Made by a program: the position numbers and the translations under genes
Origin: Pseudoalteromonas sp. A25
GTDB taxonomy: Bacteria; Pseudomonadota; Gammaproteobacteria; Enterobacterales; Alteromonadaceae
Direction of reading: 5' to 3'
Assembly: GCF_009176705.1 (NCBI RefSeq)
Contig: NZ_AP021847.1
Location: 672,501 to 736,500 of the forward strand
Length of the DNA: 64,000 bases
The notes under the pieces: generated by a model
Told to the model about the DNA's origin: nothing
Seen by the model: the letters and a program-made list of their open reading frames with translations, nothing else
Databases searched by the model: none
In this document: positions 26,585 through 34,306 of the stretch, piece by piece
Layout: the number at the start of each line of letters is the position of its first letter
How positions within the stretch are numbered: position 1 is the stretch's first letter

Positions 26585-27067
26585 TCATACTTTTTTGCCC
26601 GCCTTTGGCTCACTTATTGCGGCTATATCTACCAAGTTCCATGGCAAACCTTGCTGGCGATATATACGTTTTTGCAGATTAGGATAGTCTCCTACATCGT
26701 GATCTAAGCGCTGGCCAACCACAATGCATTTCAGCGTGGTATCGCCGGTATTTTCGATTGAGTGCGCCTGTCCACCAGCGCGATAACCAATAAAATCACC
26801 AGCTTTGATTGAGTAGCTATGTGCACCAATTTTAGCAGTTGCTTCACCTTCAAGCACATATACACATTCGTCTTCATGGTAATGTTTATGAAATTCACTC
26901 GATTCGCGGCCGGGTTCCACTTCAATAATATGAAAGCCAAAACCGGTAAGGCCTGTTAAATCACCCAGCGATTTATTGCTGCGCTTGGCGTTATCGTTTA
27001 AGAAATGGGTTTTAGATATGCCAGTTAATGTGTCGATTTCTTCTCGCGTTATTAGATACTTATCCAT
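26585..27067 (-). CDS. Cupin-domain protein
   Basis: 160 residues, one cupin barrel. Motif 1 is HKHYHEDECVYVLEGEATAK (metal-type His, His, Glu) and motif 2 is GQAHSIENTGDT. The extra His residues suit a metal-bound cupin dioxygenase, isomerase or sensor; function is not assignable. AGGGAAA precedes the ATG. A terminator separates it from the upstream DUF1704 gene, and the deaminase gene follows after 47 bp, so it likely forms a short operon with that gene. Confidence 0.85.
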   Translation of the reverse strand: MDKYLITREEIDTLTGISKTHFLNDNAKRSNKSLGDLTGLTGFGFHIIEVEPGRESSEFHKHYHEDECVYVLEGEATAKIGAHSYSIKAGDFIGYRAGGQAHSIENTGDTTLKCIVVGQRLDHDVGDYPNLQKRIYRQQGLPWNLVDIAAISEPKAGKKV

Positions 27068-27132
27068 AATTTTCCCTGAGGTCTAGTCCTGTAGGTACAG
27101 AGTATCATAGATTTAATTTTGCGTAATATTTG

Positions 27133-27164
27133 AAAAACCAAGCGAGTACTAACTCACTTGGTTT
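27133..27164 (-). terminator. Rho-independent terminator of the ATP-grasp/DUF1704 operon
   Basis: On the minus strand AAACCAAG-T-GAGT pairs with ACTC-G-CTTGGTTT around TAGT, and the stem runs into TTTTTC. It starts 9 nt after the DUF1704 gene stop, ending that operon before the cupin gene. Confidence 0.8.
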
Positions 27165-27172
27165 GCAGAAGA

Positions 27173-29161
27173 TCACTTAATCGAAGCAATCACAAAATCA
27201 AGTACAGGGTTACCTGACGAACGGTAGGTTAGATCAAATAGCGACTGTGGTTTGGGTAACATCCCACGCTCAACGATTTCTGAGATCACATTTAAGTCCA
27301 GCAAGCCAGCCTTACCCATTAACAAGTTATCTAATGAGTTTTGCTTGGCAAAATGTAATACATCCCTAAAGCCTTTCAAATACAGGTGATCCTTTGTAAA
27401 ACCGCCTCCTCGGTAGACGCGAGTTGTGAGCGTAAATGCCGATTCACGGCTCGACCCATATTCTTCAACCAACATATGGTAGGTTTTTTTGAAGTTATTG
27501 TGATCAAGCATGTGTTGTACCGCTAATACGCGTAAAGCTAAAGTTTTCAAGCGGCCTATAGTCAAACTACCTGAGCAATATTCACTATAAATTGCTAATC
27601 CTTCTTGCGAATGCGTATTTCCTGCTAATCCAAGAGCAAATATCTTCAACGGCAGCTTTTTAGCAATGAGCGTGGTTAACATATGAATACCCAACTCATG
27701 GTACGCATAGGCGTGCAGCTCAGGCTGGCTAAACTTAGCGTCTTTATTTACCATCAACAGCGACTTTTCGCTGTTCACCATAGCTTTGGCAACCACCTTG
27801 TTGGATTTTTCAATACGACAAACCAAGCCCCACTGCTGCGCCATTTGTTTAAAATATTCAACCGCATCATCTGCGCTGTGCACCGCTTTGTGCTGCTCAA
27901 GCTCACTGTTGTTCAAATGCAAAATAAACTTCGCGTTCTCTACATCAGACGCTTGTGGTGCACCGTAGTACTTTAATGAGTTATATAAAAAGTTTTCGCC
28001 ACCTATGGTGCTCAGCAAATCAATCTTATTCGCCAAATTATCAATAACATGGCGATAAAGTTGCTGAATATCCGCATCCATAATTTCGTCTACAGGCAAC
28101 TGATATAAATGCTCTCTAAACTTGTACGGGTTGATATTTAACTGTTTATACGTGAAGTTAGGATTCACATTGGGGTTTTTCAAAAAGCGACTGCGCTCAG
28201 ACGCGATATTGACTGGGTTAATGTAGTTTAAAGTTTCTACATTTTTACACAGTGCAAATAAAGCTTTGTCTATTTTTAATACGTCAGAGCTAATTGACGA
28301 AGACAATACATCGGCCTTTTGCGTAGAGGTTCGCTTACCGTAGCGGCGCGCAAAATAAGCGGCAGTCTCACTGACTGCATTCTTAAAGCCCGCTTTAAGC
28401 TCCTCAAGCACCAACGGATACGCTTCACCTGACGTTTCATCCATAAATACTTTTTTGACTTCTGTTGGCAGCACCAGCGTGTTATCAAAATGCGCATTAA
28501 CGTGCGAGATCAAATAGCCTCGTCCTTGAAACACTTCATCGGTTGCGGCACGCACATCAATGTTAGGCAACGCAATTTTATTCAGTTGCTTCTCAAACTG
28601 ATCAACGACCTTACCCCAACGCTCCACATCAATTTGCCCAGAGCCAATGTTAAAGGTGGGTGTGTCTTTTTCAATGCGCTTGTAATTGTATGAGTGAATA
28701 TCAAAAATGATGGCGTTTTTAAAACGGTGTTCAACTTCGCCTACAATGGCTTCTAGCACATTATAAAACGCTTGATGCTTCTTGTGGCTTTTAGCACGCT
28801 GGGCACTGCTCAGCGGCTTTTTCCAAACCTGTTTATCCCACGCGGTTTTAAAATACGTAGATAACGTTTTAGCGCGGTTTAAGTCATATTCAAACCGCGA
28901 GTCGTTGCCAATTAATTGAATTGGAAATGACGATATAAGCTCATCGGTATAAGGGTCTTCCTCAAAAAAACGCTCTTCTTTACTTAACAAGAACGACTTT
29001 TCGAGCTCGCTGCGCAAGTTATGGCCATTATGAATGGCCGCACAGATCACTGGTGAGTACTCGTCGATTTTAATAATAAACGCGCCTGACTCCACTTCAG
29101 CGTGAAAACATTCGCCTTTTTTAATGAGCGCTATACACTCTTGCTCAGACAGCGTTAGCAT
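27173..29161 (-). CDS. N-formylglutamate amidohydrolase-like / DUF1704 (QEGLA metallopeptidase-like) fusion
   Basis: 662 residues, two domains. Residues about 30-260 resemble N-formylglutamate amidohydrolase: AIHNGHNLRSEL, FDIHSYNYKR and SHVNAHF carry the His/Asp metal-site candidates. Residues about 300-655 are DUF1704, the QEGLA-motif family once tied to flavohemoglobin expression. HELGIH at 488-493 is an HExxxH zinc motif, and SQEGLAIYSEY places the third Glu at 520, as in the MATCAP-type carboxypeptidases related to this family. It overlaps the ATP-grasp gene by 17 bp, so the two are translationally coupled. A pathway that builds and trims a peptide-like product is inferred; the substrate is unknown. 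Confidence 0.85.
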   Translation of the reverse strand: MLTLSEQECIALIKKGECFHAEVESGAFIIKIDEYSPVICAAIHNGHNLRSELEKSFLLSKEERFFEEDPYTDELISSFPIQLIGNDSRFEYDLNRAKTLSTYFKTAWDKQVWKKPLSSAQRAKSHKKHQAFYNVLEAIVGEVEHRFKNAIIFDIHSYNYKRIEKDTPTFNIGSGQIDVERWGKVVDQFEKQLNKIALPNIDVRAATDEVFQGRGYLISHVNAHFDNTLVLPTEVKKVFMDETSGEAYPLVLEELKAGFKNAVSETAAYFARRYGKRTSTQKADVLSSSISSDVLKIDKALFALCKNVETLNYINPVNIASERSRFLKNPNVNPNFTYKQLNINPYKFREHLYQLPVDEIMDADIQQLYRHVIDNLANKIDLLSTIGGENFLYNSLKYYGAPQASDVENAKFILHLNNSELEQHKAVHSADDAVEYFKQMAQQWGLVCRIEKSNKVVAKAMVNSEKSLLMVNKDAKFSQPELHAYAYHELGIHMLTTLIAKKLPLKIFALGLAGNTHSQEGLAIYSEYCSGSLTIGRLKTLALRVLAVQHMLDHNNFKKTYHMLVEEYGSSRESAFTLTTRVYRGGGFTKDHLYLKGFRDVLHFAKQNSLDNLLMGKAGLLDLNVISEIVERGMLPKPQSLFDLTYRSSGNPVLDFVIASIK

Positions 29162-30191
29162 CTTCGATCACCTGTCTAAACTCAGATTTACGACTACGTA
29201 CTAGCTCTTTGGCATGTACAACGCTTTCTACAAAGTCAATCACTTGAGATTGTAAGCGTACACGGTTTAGCTTGTTGATACGCACAATACCACCAGGGCT
29301 TAATACGTTAACTTCGATCAGTTTACCGCCAATTACGTCAATCCCAGTAAAGTACAAGCCATCACGCACCAGCTTAGGGCCAATGTACTTACACAGCTTT
29401 TTCTCTTGCGCTGTGAGCTTGTGTTTTACCACACGACCGCCAGCATGCACGTTAGCACGCACATCGTTTGCATCAGGAATACGCTTCATAGCACCGATCG
29501 GCTCGCCGTTTAACATCAAAATGCGCACGTCACCTTCTTCAGCGCCTTCTACGTAATCTTGTAAAATCACATAGTTACTGCCCTTGCCATGCTCATCTCC
29601 GCCGATGTAAAAATCGAGCAATGAGCGAAAACTTTGACGCGCGTTTTTCTCAAGTACAATCACACCGCGACCACCGTAGCCATCAAGCGGCTTTAAGATC
29701 ATACGGTTACTTGGCGATTCTTCAAAAATTCGCTCAAGATATTCACGGTTTTTCGACACATGCGTTGCTGGGATAAATTCACTAGCGGTATCTTGGAATG
29801 ACGCAGTGTATATCTTGTTGTTGGCAATACGTAAACCATCTAAGTCGTTCATGATGAAAGTATCACCACGTACAGAGTCTAAAAAGTTCAGTGCCAAGGT
29901 ATCAAGTGGTGGGTTGGCACGCATGATGATAGCGTCAAAACCCGCCATAGGCAGTTGTACACGCTTAAATTGAGCATTTTTGTAAAAACTAGGGATATTA
30001 TCTGGGCACTTGTTAGCCTTTGTGAATACATCGCAAAATGCACTGGCAACACTGTCACGAATCGTTAAGTTGTTAACCGTTGCGAGTGCCACAGTATGGC
30101 CGCGCTTTACGCACTCATGGATTAATCGTAGCGTTGAGTCGTTTTCTGGCTCAACTTTATTCCAAGGGTACATAATAAAACAAATTTTCAC
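29145..30191 (-). CDS. ATP-grasp ligase (glutathione synthetase-like)
   Basis: 348 residues. The N-terminal part MKICFIMYPWNKVEPENDST is a glutathione-synthetase-type substrate domain. The ATP-grasp core has NRMILKPLDGYGGRGVIVLE (ATP-binding Lys and glycine loop), ILQDYVEGAEEGDVRILML (adenine and metal positions), and a last strand LIEVNVLSPGGIVRIN with the Glu-x-Asn metal ligands. It forms carboxylate-amine bonds at the cost of ATP. True GshB is accompanied by GshA, which is absent here; instead it is coupled to an amidohydrolase/metallopeptidase fusion. GTG start with a weak Shine-Dalgarno. The product is unknown. Confidence 0.87.
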   Translation of the reverse strand: MKICFIMYPWNKVEPENDSTLRLIHECVKRGHTVALATVNNLTIRDSVASAFCDVFTKANKCPDNIPSFYKNAQFKRVQLPMAGFDAIIMRANPPLDTLALNFLDSVRGDTFIMNDLDGLRIANNKIYTASFQDTASEFIPATHVSKNREYLERIFEESPSNRMILKPLDGYGGRGVIVLEKNARQSFRSLLDFYIGGDEHGKGSNYVILQDYVEGAEEGDVRILMLNGEPIGAMKRIPDANDVRANVHAGGRVVKHKLTAQEKKLCKYIGPKLVRDGLYFTGIDVIGGKLIEVNVLSPGGIVRINKLNRVRLQSQVIDFVESVVHAKELVRSRKSEFRQVIEDANAV

Positions 30192-30288
30192 AGGCTTTAG
30201 TCTCTAGTAGCTAATTAGTAATGCCAATATTGGCGGTACATTAAAGAAGCGTAGAGTACAAAATAGTGCCCAAAGGTGCAGAGAAATA

Positions 30289-30309
30289 TTTTTATCGTTA
30301 CGATAAAAA
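30289..30309. terminator. A/T-rich palindrome between LysE and ATP-grasp genes
   Basis: TTTTTATCGT and ACGATAAAAA are 10-bp arms separated by one base. The T-run on either side could end transcription of the LysE gene (-). The position upstream of the ATP-grasp gene also allows an operator role. Confidence 0.45.
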
Positions 30310-30344
30310 ACTTAGCTGATAAAATTCGTTTTATTCATCAACCA

Positions 30345-30971
30345 TTAACGCGCTTTTGTATCTAGTAGCATTGCCACTCCAAGAGTAGCTATGAGTGCGG
30401 CACAGCCTCGATTAAATACACGCTGAATAGATGAGCGACTGAACCAAGTTCGCAACCAAGTCCCCATCGCAGCATAAATACTAATAGCCATTAACTCGAG
30501 TAATAAAAACAAGCCACCTAATTGCATAAACTGTCCACCTATAGCAGCTTTTGGGTCAATGAATTGCGGTAAGAACGCCGTAAAAATCAATATCGCCTTG
30601 GGATTACCCAACGCCAATAAACACTCTTGCTTGGCAAGCTTAAAAGCCGACACGTTCGATTCTTTGCTTTCGCTGCGTGTATTGCTCACTGGTGCACGCC
30701 ATAGTTTGATAGCAAGCCAAAATAAATAACCCGCACCGAGTATCTTAATCGCAAAAAATAACCACTGCGACGTTAGCAATACCACGGCTAAACCACTGGC
30801 TGCTAGGGCAATCATGACCACAAACGCCACAAGTCTGCCCACCCCACCAAAAATGGCGTTCGCTAAGCCATAGCGCTGCGCGTTATTAAGTGCTAACAAA
30901 TTGTTAGGGCCTGGTGCCATATTCAAAGCAAAGCACGCGGGTATAAATAAAAGTAAGGTTGTAAGACTCAT
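30345..30971 (-). CDS. LysE/RhtB-family amino-acid exporter
   Basis: 208 residues with about six membrane segments. The family N-terminus is clear: MSLTTLLLFIPACFALNMAPGPNNLLALNN with the conserved PGPN motif, then AIFGGVGRLVAF. The central loop LLALGNPKAILIFTAFLPQF matches the NPKA motif of RhtB proteins. The family exports amino acids such as lysine, homoserine, threonine or leucine; the substrate here is not evident. AAAGGGAATGAC precedes the ATG. Monocistronic. Confidence 0.93.
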   Translation of the reverse strand: MSLTTLLLFIPACFALNMAPGPNNLLALNNAQRYGLANAIFGGVGRLVAFVVMIALAASGLAVVLLTSQWLFFAIKILGAGYLFWLAIKLWRAPVSNTRSESKESNVSAFKLAKQECLLALGNPKAILIFTAFLPQFIDPKAAIGGQFMQLGGLFLLLELMAISIYAAMGTWLRTWFSRSSIQRVFNRGCAALIATLGVAMLLDTKAR

Positions 30972-31211
30972 GTCATTCCCTTTATAAAACGATATAGTGG
31001 CTTTAACTAGTGCAGCCTAAGCAATAATGACAAAACAACACTATGTATCTGTAAATTTGCGTTTTTTAGCAAAAACTTTTACACAGCTCAGAAGCAGTTT
31101 TTGTATCTCATTAAGTAACATATCACCAATAGCATAGCAAAAACACGTTTTTTCTGGTACAAAGCGTTATGGAAAATCCAACTAAAACACCAATAAAAAC
31201 AAAGGATTAAA

Positions 31212-31958
31212 ATGCATCATTTTTTAAGTGCATTCGCTTTACTAAGCGCAATAAGTACACAAACCGAGCTTACATCAATCCATGACACCCAACGTGATCG
31301 CCATATCCCAGTTGAAGTCAGCACGCCAAAAAGCGTACAAAATTGCACTCAAACTCAACCTTGTAAAGTGGCATTTATTAGTGCAGGTTACGGAGTTGAG
31401 CATACAAAATATCAGTTTATTTCTTCACAACTAAATCAACTAGGCTATTTGACTGTGGCGATTGGTCATGAGTTACCCAGTGATCCACCATTGTCTTTAG
31501 AGCAGCCTTTTTACAAAACACGTATGGAAAACTGGCAACGCGGCGCCACAACCGTTGACCTAGTTAGATCGCATCTTGCGCCTGAACTTTCAAATTACGA
31601 CTTTGACCACCTATTGCTAGTTGGGCACTCCAACGGCGGAGATATTTCAGCTTTGTTAGGTCAGTCAGGTGAAAAGTACGTTAATACTATCATTACGCTA
31701 GATCATCGCCGAGTTCCTCTGCCTAGAACCGACAAAATTAATATCTTATCTATTCGTGCGAGTGATTTCCCTGCAGATCCAGATGTACTACCTAGCGACA
31801 CTGAGCAACAAAACTATGGCAGCTGTATCGTTAAGATAGATAAGTCTCGACATAATGATATGAGCGATTATGGGCCGTTTTGGCTTAAAGAGCGCATTAA
31901 CAAAATCATCGTAAAATACTTACCCTATAGCAATTGTGATACGTTGCAAAAGCTATAA
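31212..31958 (+). CDS. Alpha/beta hydrolase, probably exported
   Basis: 248 residues. The N-terminus MHHFLSAFALLSAISTQT is a short hydrophobic stretch that may be a signal peptide. The nucleophile elbow is LLVGHSNGGDIS (GxSxGG) and the strand before it VAFISAGYGVEH supplies the oxyanion region. A late His (KSRHNDMSDYGPFW) and the Asp in IRASDFPADP complete a likely triad. The fold resembles dienelactone hydrolase or platelet-activating-factor acetylhydrolase-like enzymes. Substrate unknown. It ends at a strong bidirectional terminator. Confidence 0.8.
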   Translation: MHHFLSAFALLSAISTQTELTSIHDTQRDRHIPVEVSTPKSVQNCTQTQPCKVAFISAGYGVEHTKYQFISSQLNQLGYLTVAIGHELPSDPPLSLEQPFYKTRMENWQRGATTVDLVRSHLAPELSNYDFDHLLLVGHSNGGDISALLGQSGEKYVNTIITLDHRRVPLPRTDKINILSIRASDFPADPDVLPSDTEQQNYGSCIVKIDKSRHNDMSDYGPFWLKERINKIIVKYLPYSNCDTLQKL

Positions 31959-31959
31959 A

Positions 31960-31980
31960 AAAGGGCCTTAAAGGCCCTTT
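31960..31980. terminator. Bidirectional rho-independent terminator
   Basis: AAAGGGCCTT-A-AAGGCCCTTT is nearly a perfect palindrome between two convergent genes, with extra A residues on the left. It closely resembles the hairpin at 8075-8097, pointing to a shared terminator type in this genome. Confidence 0.8.
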
Positions 31981-31998
31981 GAAGATTAGGTCAAATCA

Positions 31999-34188
31999 TT
32001 AATCAAGCAATGTTAATTTGCTTACACTACGCACACCCGCATGGCTCATATAGTCATTTTTAATACCTTCAACACGCAAGCGCTTACCTATTAAGCTAGG
32101 GTTTAGTTGCGGGCTGAATGTACTGCGCTGAGCAGATTCAAGCTTGATATAAAGCTTGTTAGCACTGCTACTCTCATCGCTTAACTCCAACGCATACTTA
32201 CCATTAACCGCAGCGGTAATAACCCCAGCGACAACCACAGCTTGGCCATTATTCATCGCCAATACATCCGACACCGACAAATCGCCACTTGGGTCTGGCT
32301 GTGTTGTGCCACTGCCATCAAACACTTCAATTGTGCTTACCTGACGCACGCCAGGTTGGCTCATATAACTATCACGCACACCTTTTATCAATAGTTGCGC
32401 ATCTAAAATCGATGGGTTTAGCTGTGGGCTAAATTGACTGCGTTGCGATTTTTCAAGTTTAATATTGATAGTAAAACTAGGATTGTTAACATCTTCTAAA
32501 ACCAATGCATAGATATCGTTTAGTGCTGACTTTACGCGGCCCGTTAACTCAATGCTTTCACCTTGCGCAGTGGCTAATGCTTGTTCAACAGACAATGCCG
32601 TAGGAGCAAGTTGAATGTCGCTAACATAACGGATCCCCGGCTTGCCCATATAGCTATTACGCTTACCACTTACAATGATATTTTGATTTAAAATGTTTGG
32701 GTTTAGCTGCGGGTTAAAGTCGTTACGTTGGCCACTTTCAAGCTTCACATAAATACTGCTTGCAGGATTATTTAAATCGCTCAGGTTCAAACCATAAATA
32801 CCGTTAACAGCCGCCGTTACTTTACCAATAACGACCAACTCAGTCCCCTGCTCTGTAGCAAGCGCCTGCTCTACAGAGATTGTATTACCAGGCGTTGGGG
32901 TTGGATCCGGGTCGGGATCTGGGTTAGTTTGTCCATCACCATAAGGGGCGTTAAATGAATTGTTTTTGTAAGTATCAGTGTTCCAAGCATTAAAACCGTT
33001 TGCTGGTGTACCCCAAGGCTGGCCGTTATTAGGATCACTAAACTCTTGCACTGCCATGGGTGTTGGTGTTGCAACACCGCTTACGCGGCCATTTGTACCG
33101 TCAAAATACGGATAGCTTTCAGGAGTTGCTAGCCAGTTGATAATATTTACCGCAAGTACCGCTGCATTACCAGAGTCAGTCCAACCTGGATAAGTTTTTT
33201 TGGTATTACCGTTATCTTGGCGGCGATATTTAGGTGTTGCATCTTCAATTGGCGAAGAGTCGCCAATAAATGCCGCTTTTCCTGCACCTGATTTAGCAAT
33301 GGCAGCATAAGGGCCTTCTGCGGCACCGCCAAAATACAATCCTTGGTCTTTTGCATGTCGCCATTTAACAGGACTGTCTGATTCAGAAAAATATACTAAT
33401 CCCTTGGCTTTTTGCGGGTCAACAATCGCAAGCGTTGCCCCTGCTGCCATTAAGATTGGCTGCACACCTTGGGTGATCCCTTCCGTTTTATTACTTGATA
33501 CAACGCCGCTCACACCTTGTTTATAGTCAACTGCATTAAAACGAAAACGAATGCCAAAGTGCTCAACCAACCACCCCGCATTGGCATTTTTGGGATTACG
33601 CCAGTCGCCGTACGCGCCACCCATGTTATATTTGCTCAAATCTGAACGGTTGTAACCATTAAACACCTCTGTTGCATCCCAAGTGTTTAAGTTGCGGTCT
33701 GCATCATAGTGATCAGCAACAAAAAAGATCCCCTTTCCAGCAGCAACAAATTGCTCAAGGGCAGCCTGTTCATTGAGTGTAAAAGGGCGATTAGTTTCAG
33801 CTAATACCAACACATCAGCGTTTTTTATCGCATCATAGGTAATAATTGCTTCGTTTTGAGCTGTACCATTTACACGGTCGTCAAAAAAGCGAATGCGACC
33901 GTCGTTGTTTAAGTCTACTCCGCGATATTCTTTTACGGTGTAACCCTCTTGCACTAGCGCATCGGCAAAGTCTGAAAAGGCACCGTCAATTACCCAATCT
34001 GCGTTGCCTTCAACCCCGCCATGCGACACATCAAAGTAAACGGTTTTACCGTTGTTATTACTCGCAGATGGCGTTTTTACTGGCGCAACATTGTTCCAAC
34101 TATATGCATCGGCTGCTGCAACCGTTCCGCTGATAATGCTAGCGCCCAATAGCAACGCTAATGCACTCTTTCTATACATAGCTTTCAT
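31999..34188 (-). CDS. Secreted protein: GATase-like/DUF4350-type domain plus three OB-fold repeats
   Basis: About 729 residues from the preferred start, which has GGGAA 7 nt upstream; the frame extends 16 codons further up. A signal peptide (MYRKSALALLLGASIISGTV) comes first. Residues about 30-370 form a glutamine-amidotransferase-like fold: TVYFDVSHGG, NADVLVLAETNRPF, AAGKGIFFVADHYD, GKAAFIGDSSPIED. A linker rich in P, D and T follows. Then come three repeats of about 90 residues (about 437-525, 529-615, 635-729), each with SVEQALAT/SVSDVLAM, YIKLESGQR-type and GVR-type motifs, resembling DUF6359 OB folds. It is probably exported and may bind nucleic acid or sugar. Function unknown. The CpdB-like gene lies upstream on the same strand. 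Confidence 0.78.
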   Translation of the reverse strand: MKAMYRKSALALLLGASIISGTVAAADAYSWNNVAPVKTPSASNNNGKTVYFDVSHGGVEGNADWVIDGAFSDFADALVQEGYTVKEYRGVDLNNDGRIRFFDDRVNGTAQNEAIITYDAIKNADVLVLAETNRPFTLNEQAALEQFVAAGKGIFFVADHYDADRNLNTWDATEVFNGYNRSDLSKYNMGGAYGDWRNPKNANAGWLVEHFGIRFRFNAVDYKQGVSGVVSSNKTEGITQGVQPILMAAGATLAIVDPQKAKGLVYFSESDSPVKWRHAKDQGLYFGGAAEGPYAAIAKSGAGKAAFIGDSSPIEDATPKYRRQDNGNTKKTYPGWTDSGNAAVLAVNIINWLATPESYPYFDGTNGRVSGVATPTPMAVQEFSDPNNGQPWGTPANGFNAWNTDTYKNNSFNAPYGDGQTNPDPDPDPTPTPGNTISVEQALATEQGTELVVIGKVTAAVNGIYGLNLSDLNNPASSIYVKLESGQRNDFNPQLNPNILNQNIIVSGKRNSYMGKPGIRYVSDIQLAPTALSVEQALATAQGESIELTGRVKSALNDIYALVLEDVNNPSFTINIKLEKSQRSQFSPQLNPSILDAQLLIKGVRDSYMSQPGVRQVSTIEVFDGSGTTQPDPSGDLSVSDVLAMNNGQAVVVAGVITAAVNGKYALELSDESSSANKLYIKLESAQRSTFSPQLNPSLIGKRLRVEGIKNDYMSHAGVRSVSKLTLLD

Positions 34189-34262
34189 TCTTAAGTTCCC
34201 GTTAGTGTTTAAGATTCCTATCACTTTGCATGGCAAAGACTACAGCTAGGGATAAAGGTGAA

Positions 34263-34282
34263 CAGCCTAACGATTAGGCTGC
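34263..34282. terminator. Hairpin downstream of the CpdB-like gene
   Basis: AGCCTAA and TTAGGCT are 7-bp arms around a 3-nt loop, extended by flanking C/G pairs. It lies 25 nt after the CpdB-like stop (-). There is no T-run on that strand, so function is tentative. Confidence 0.4.
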
Positions 34283-34306
34283 TCATTTTGTGTCAATCAG
34301 TACAAG

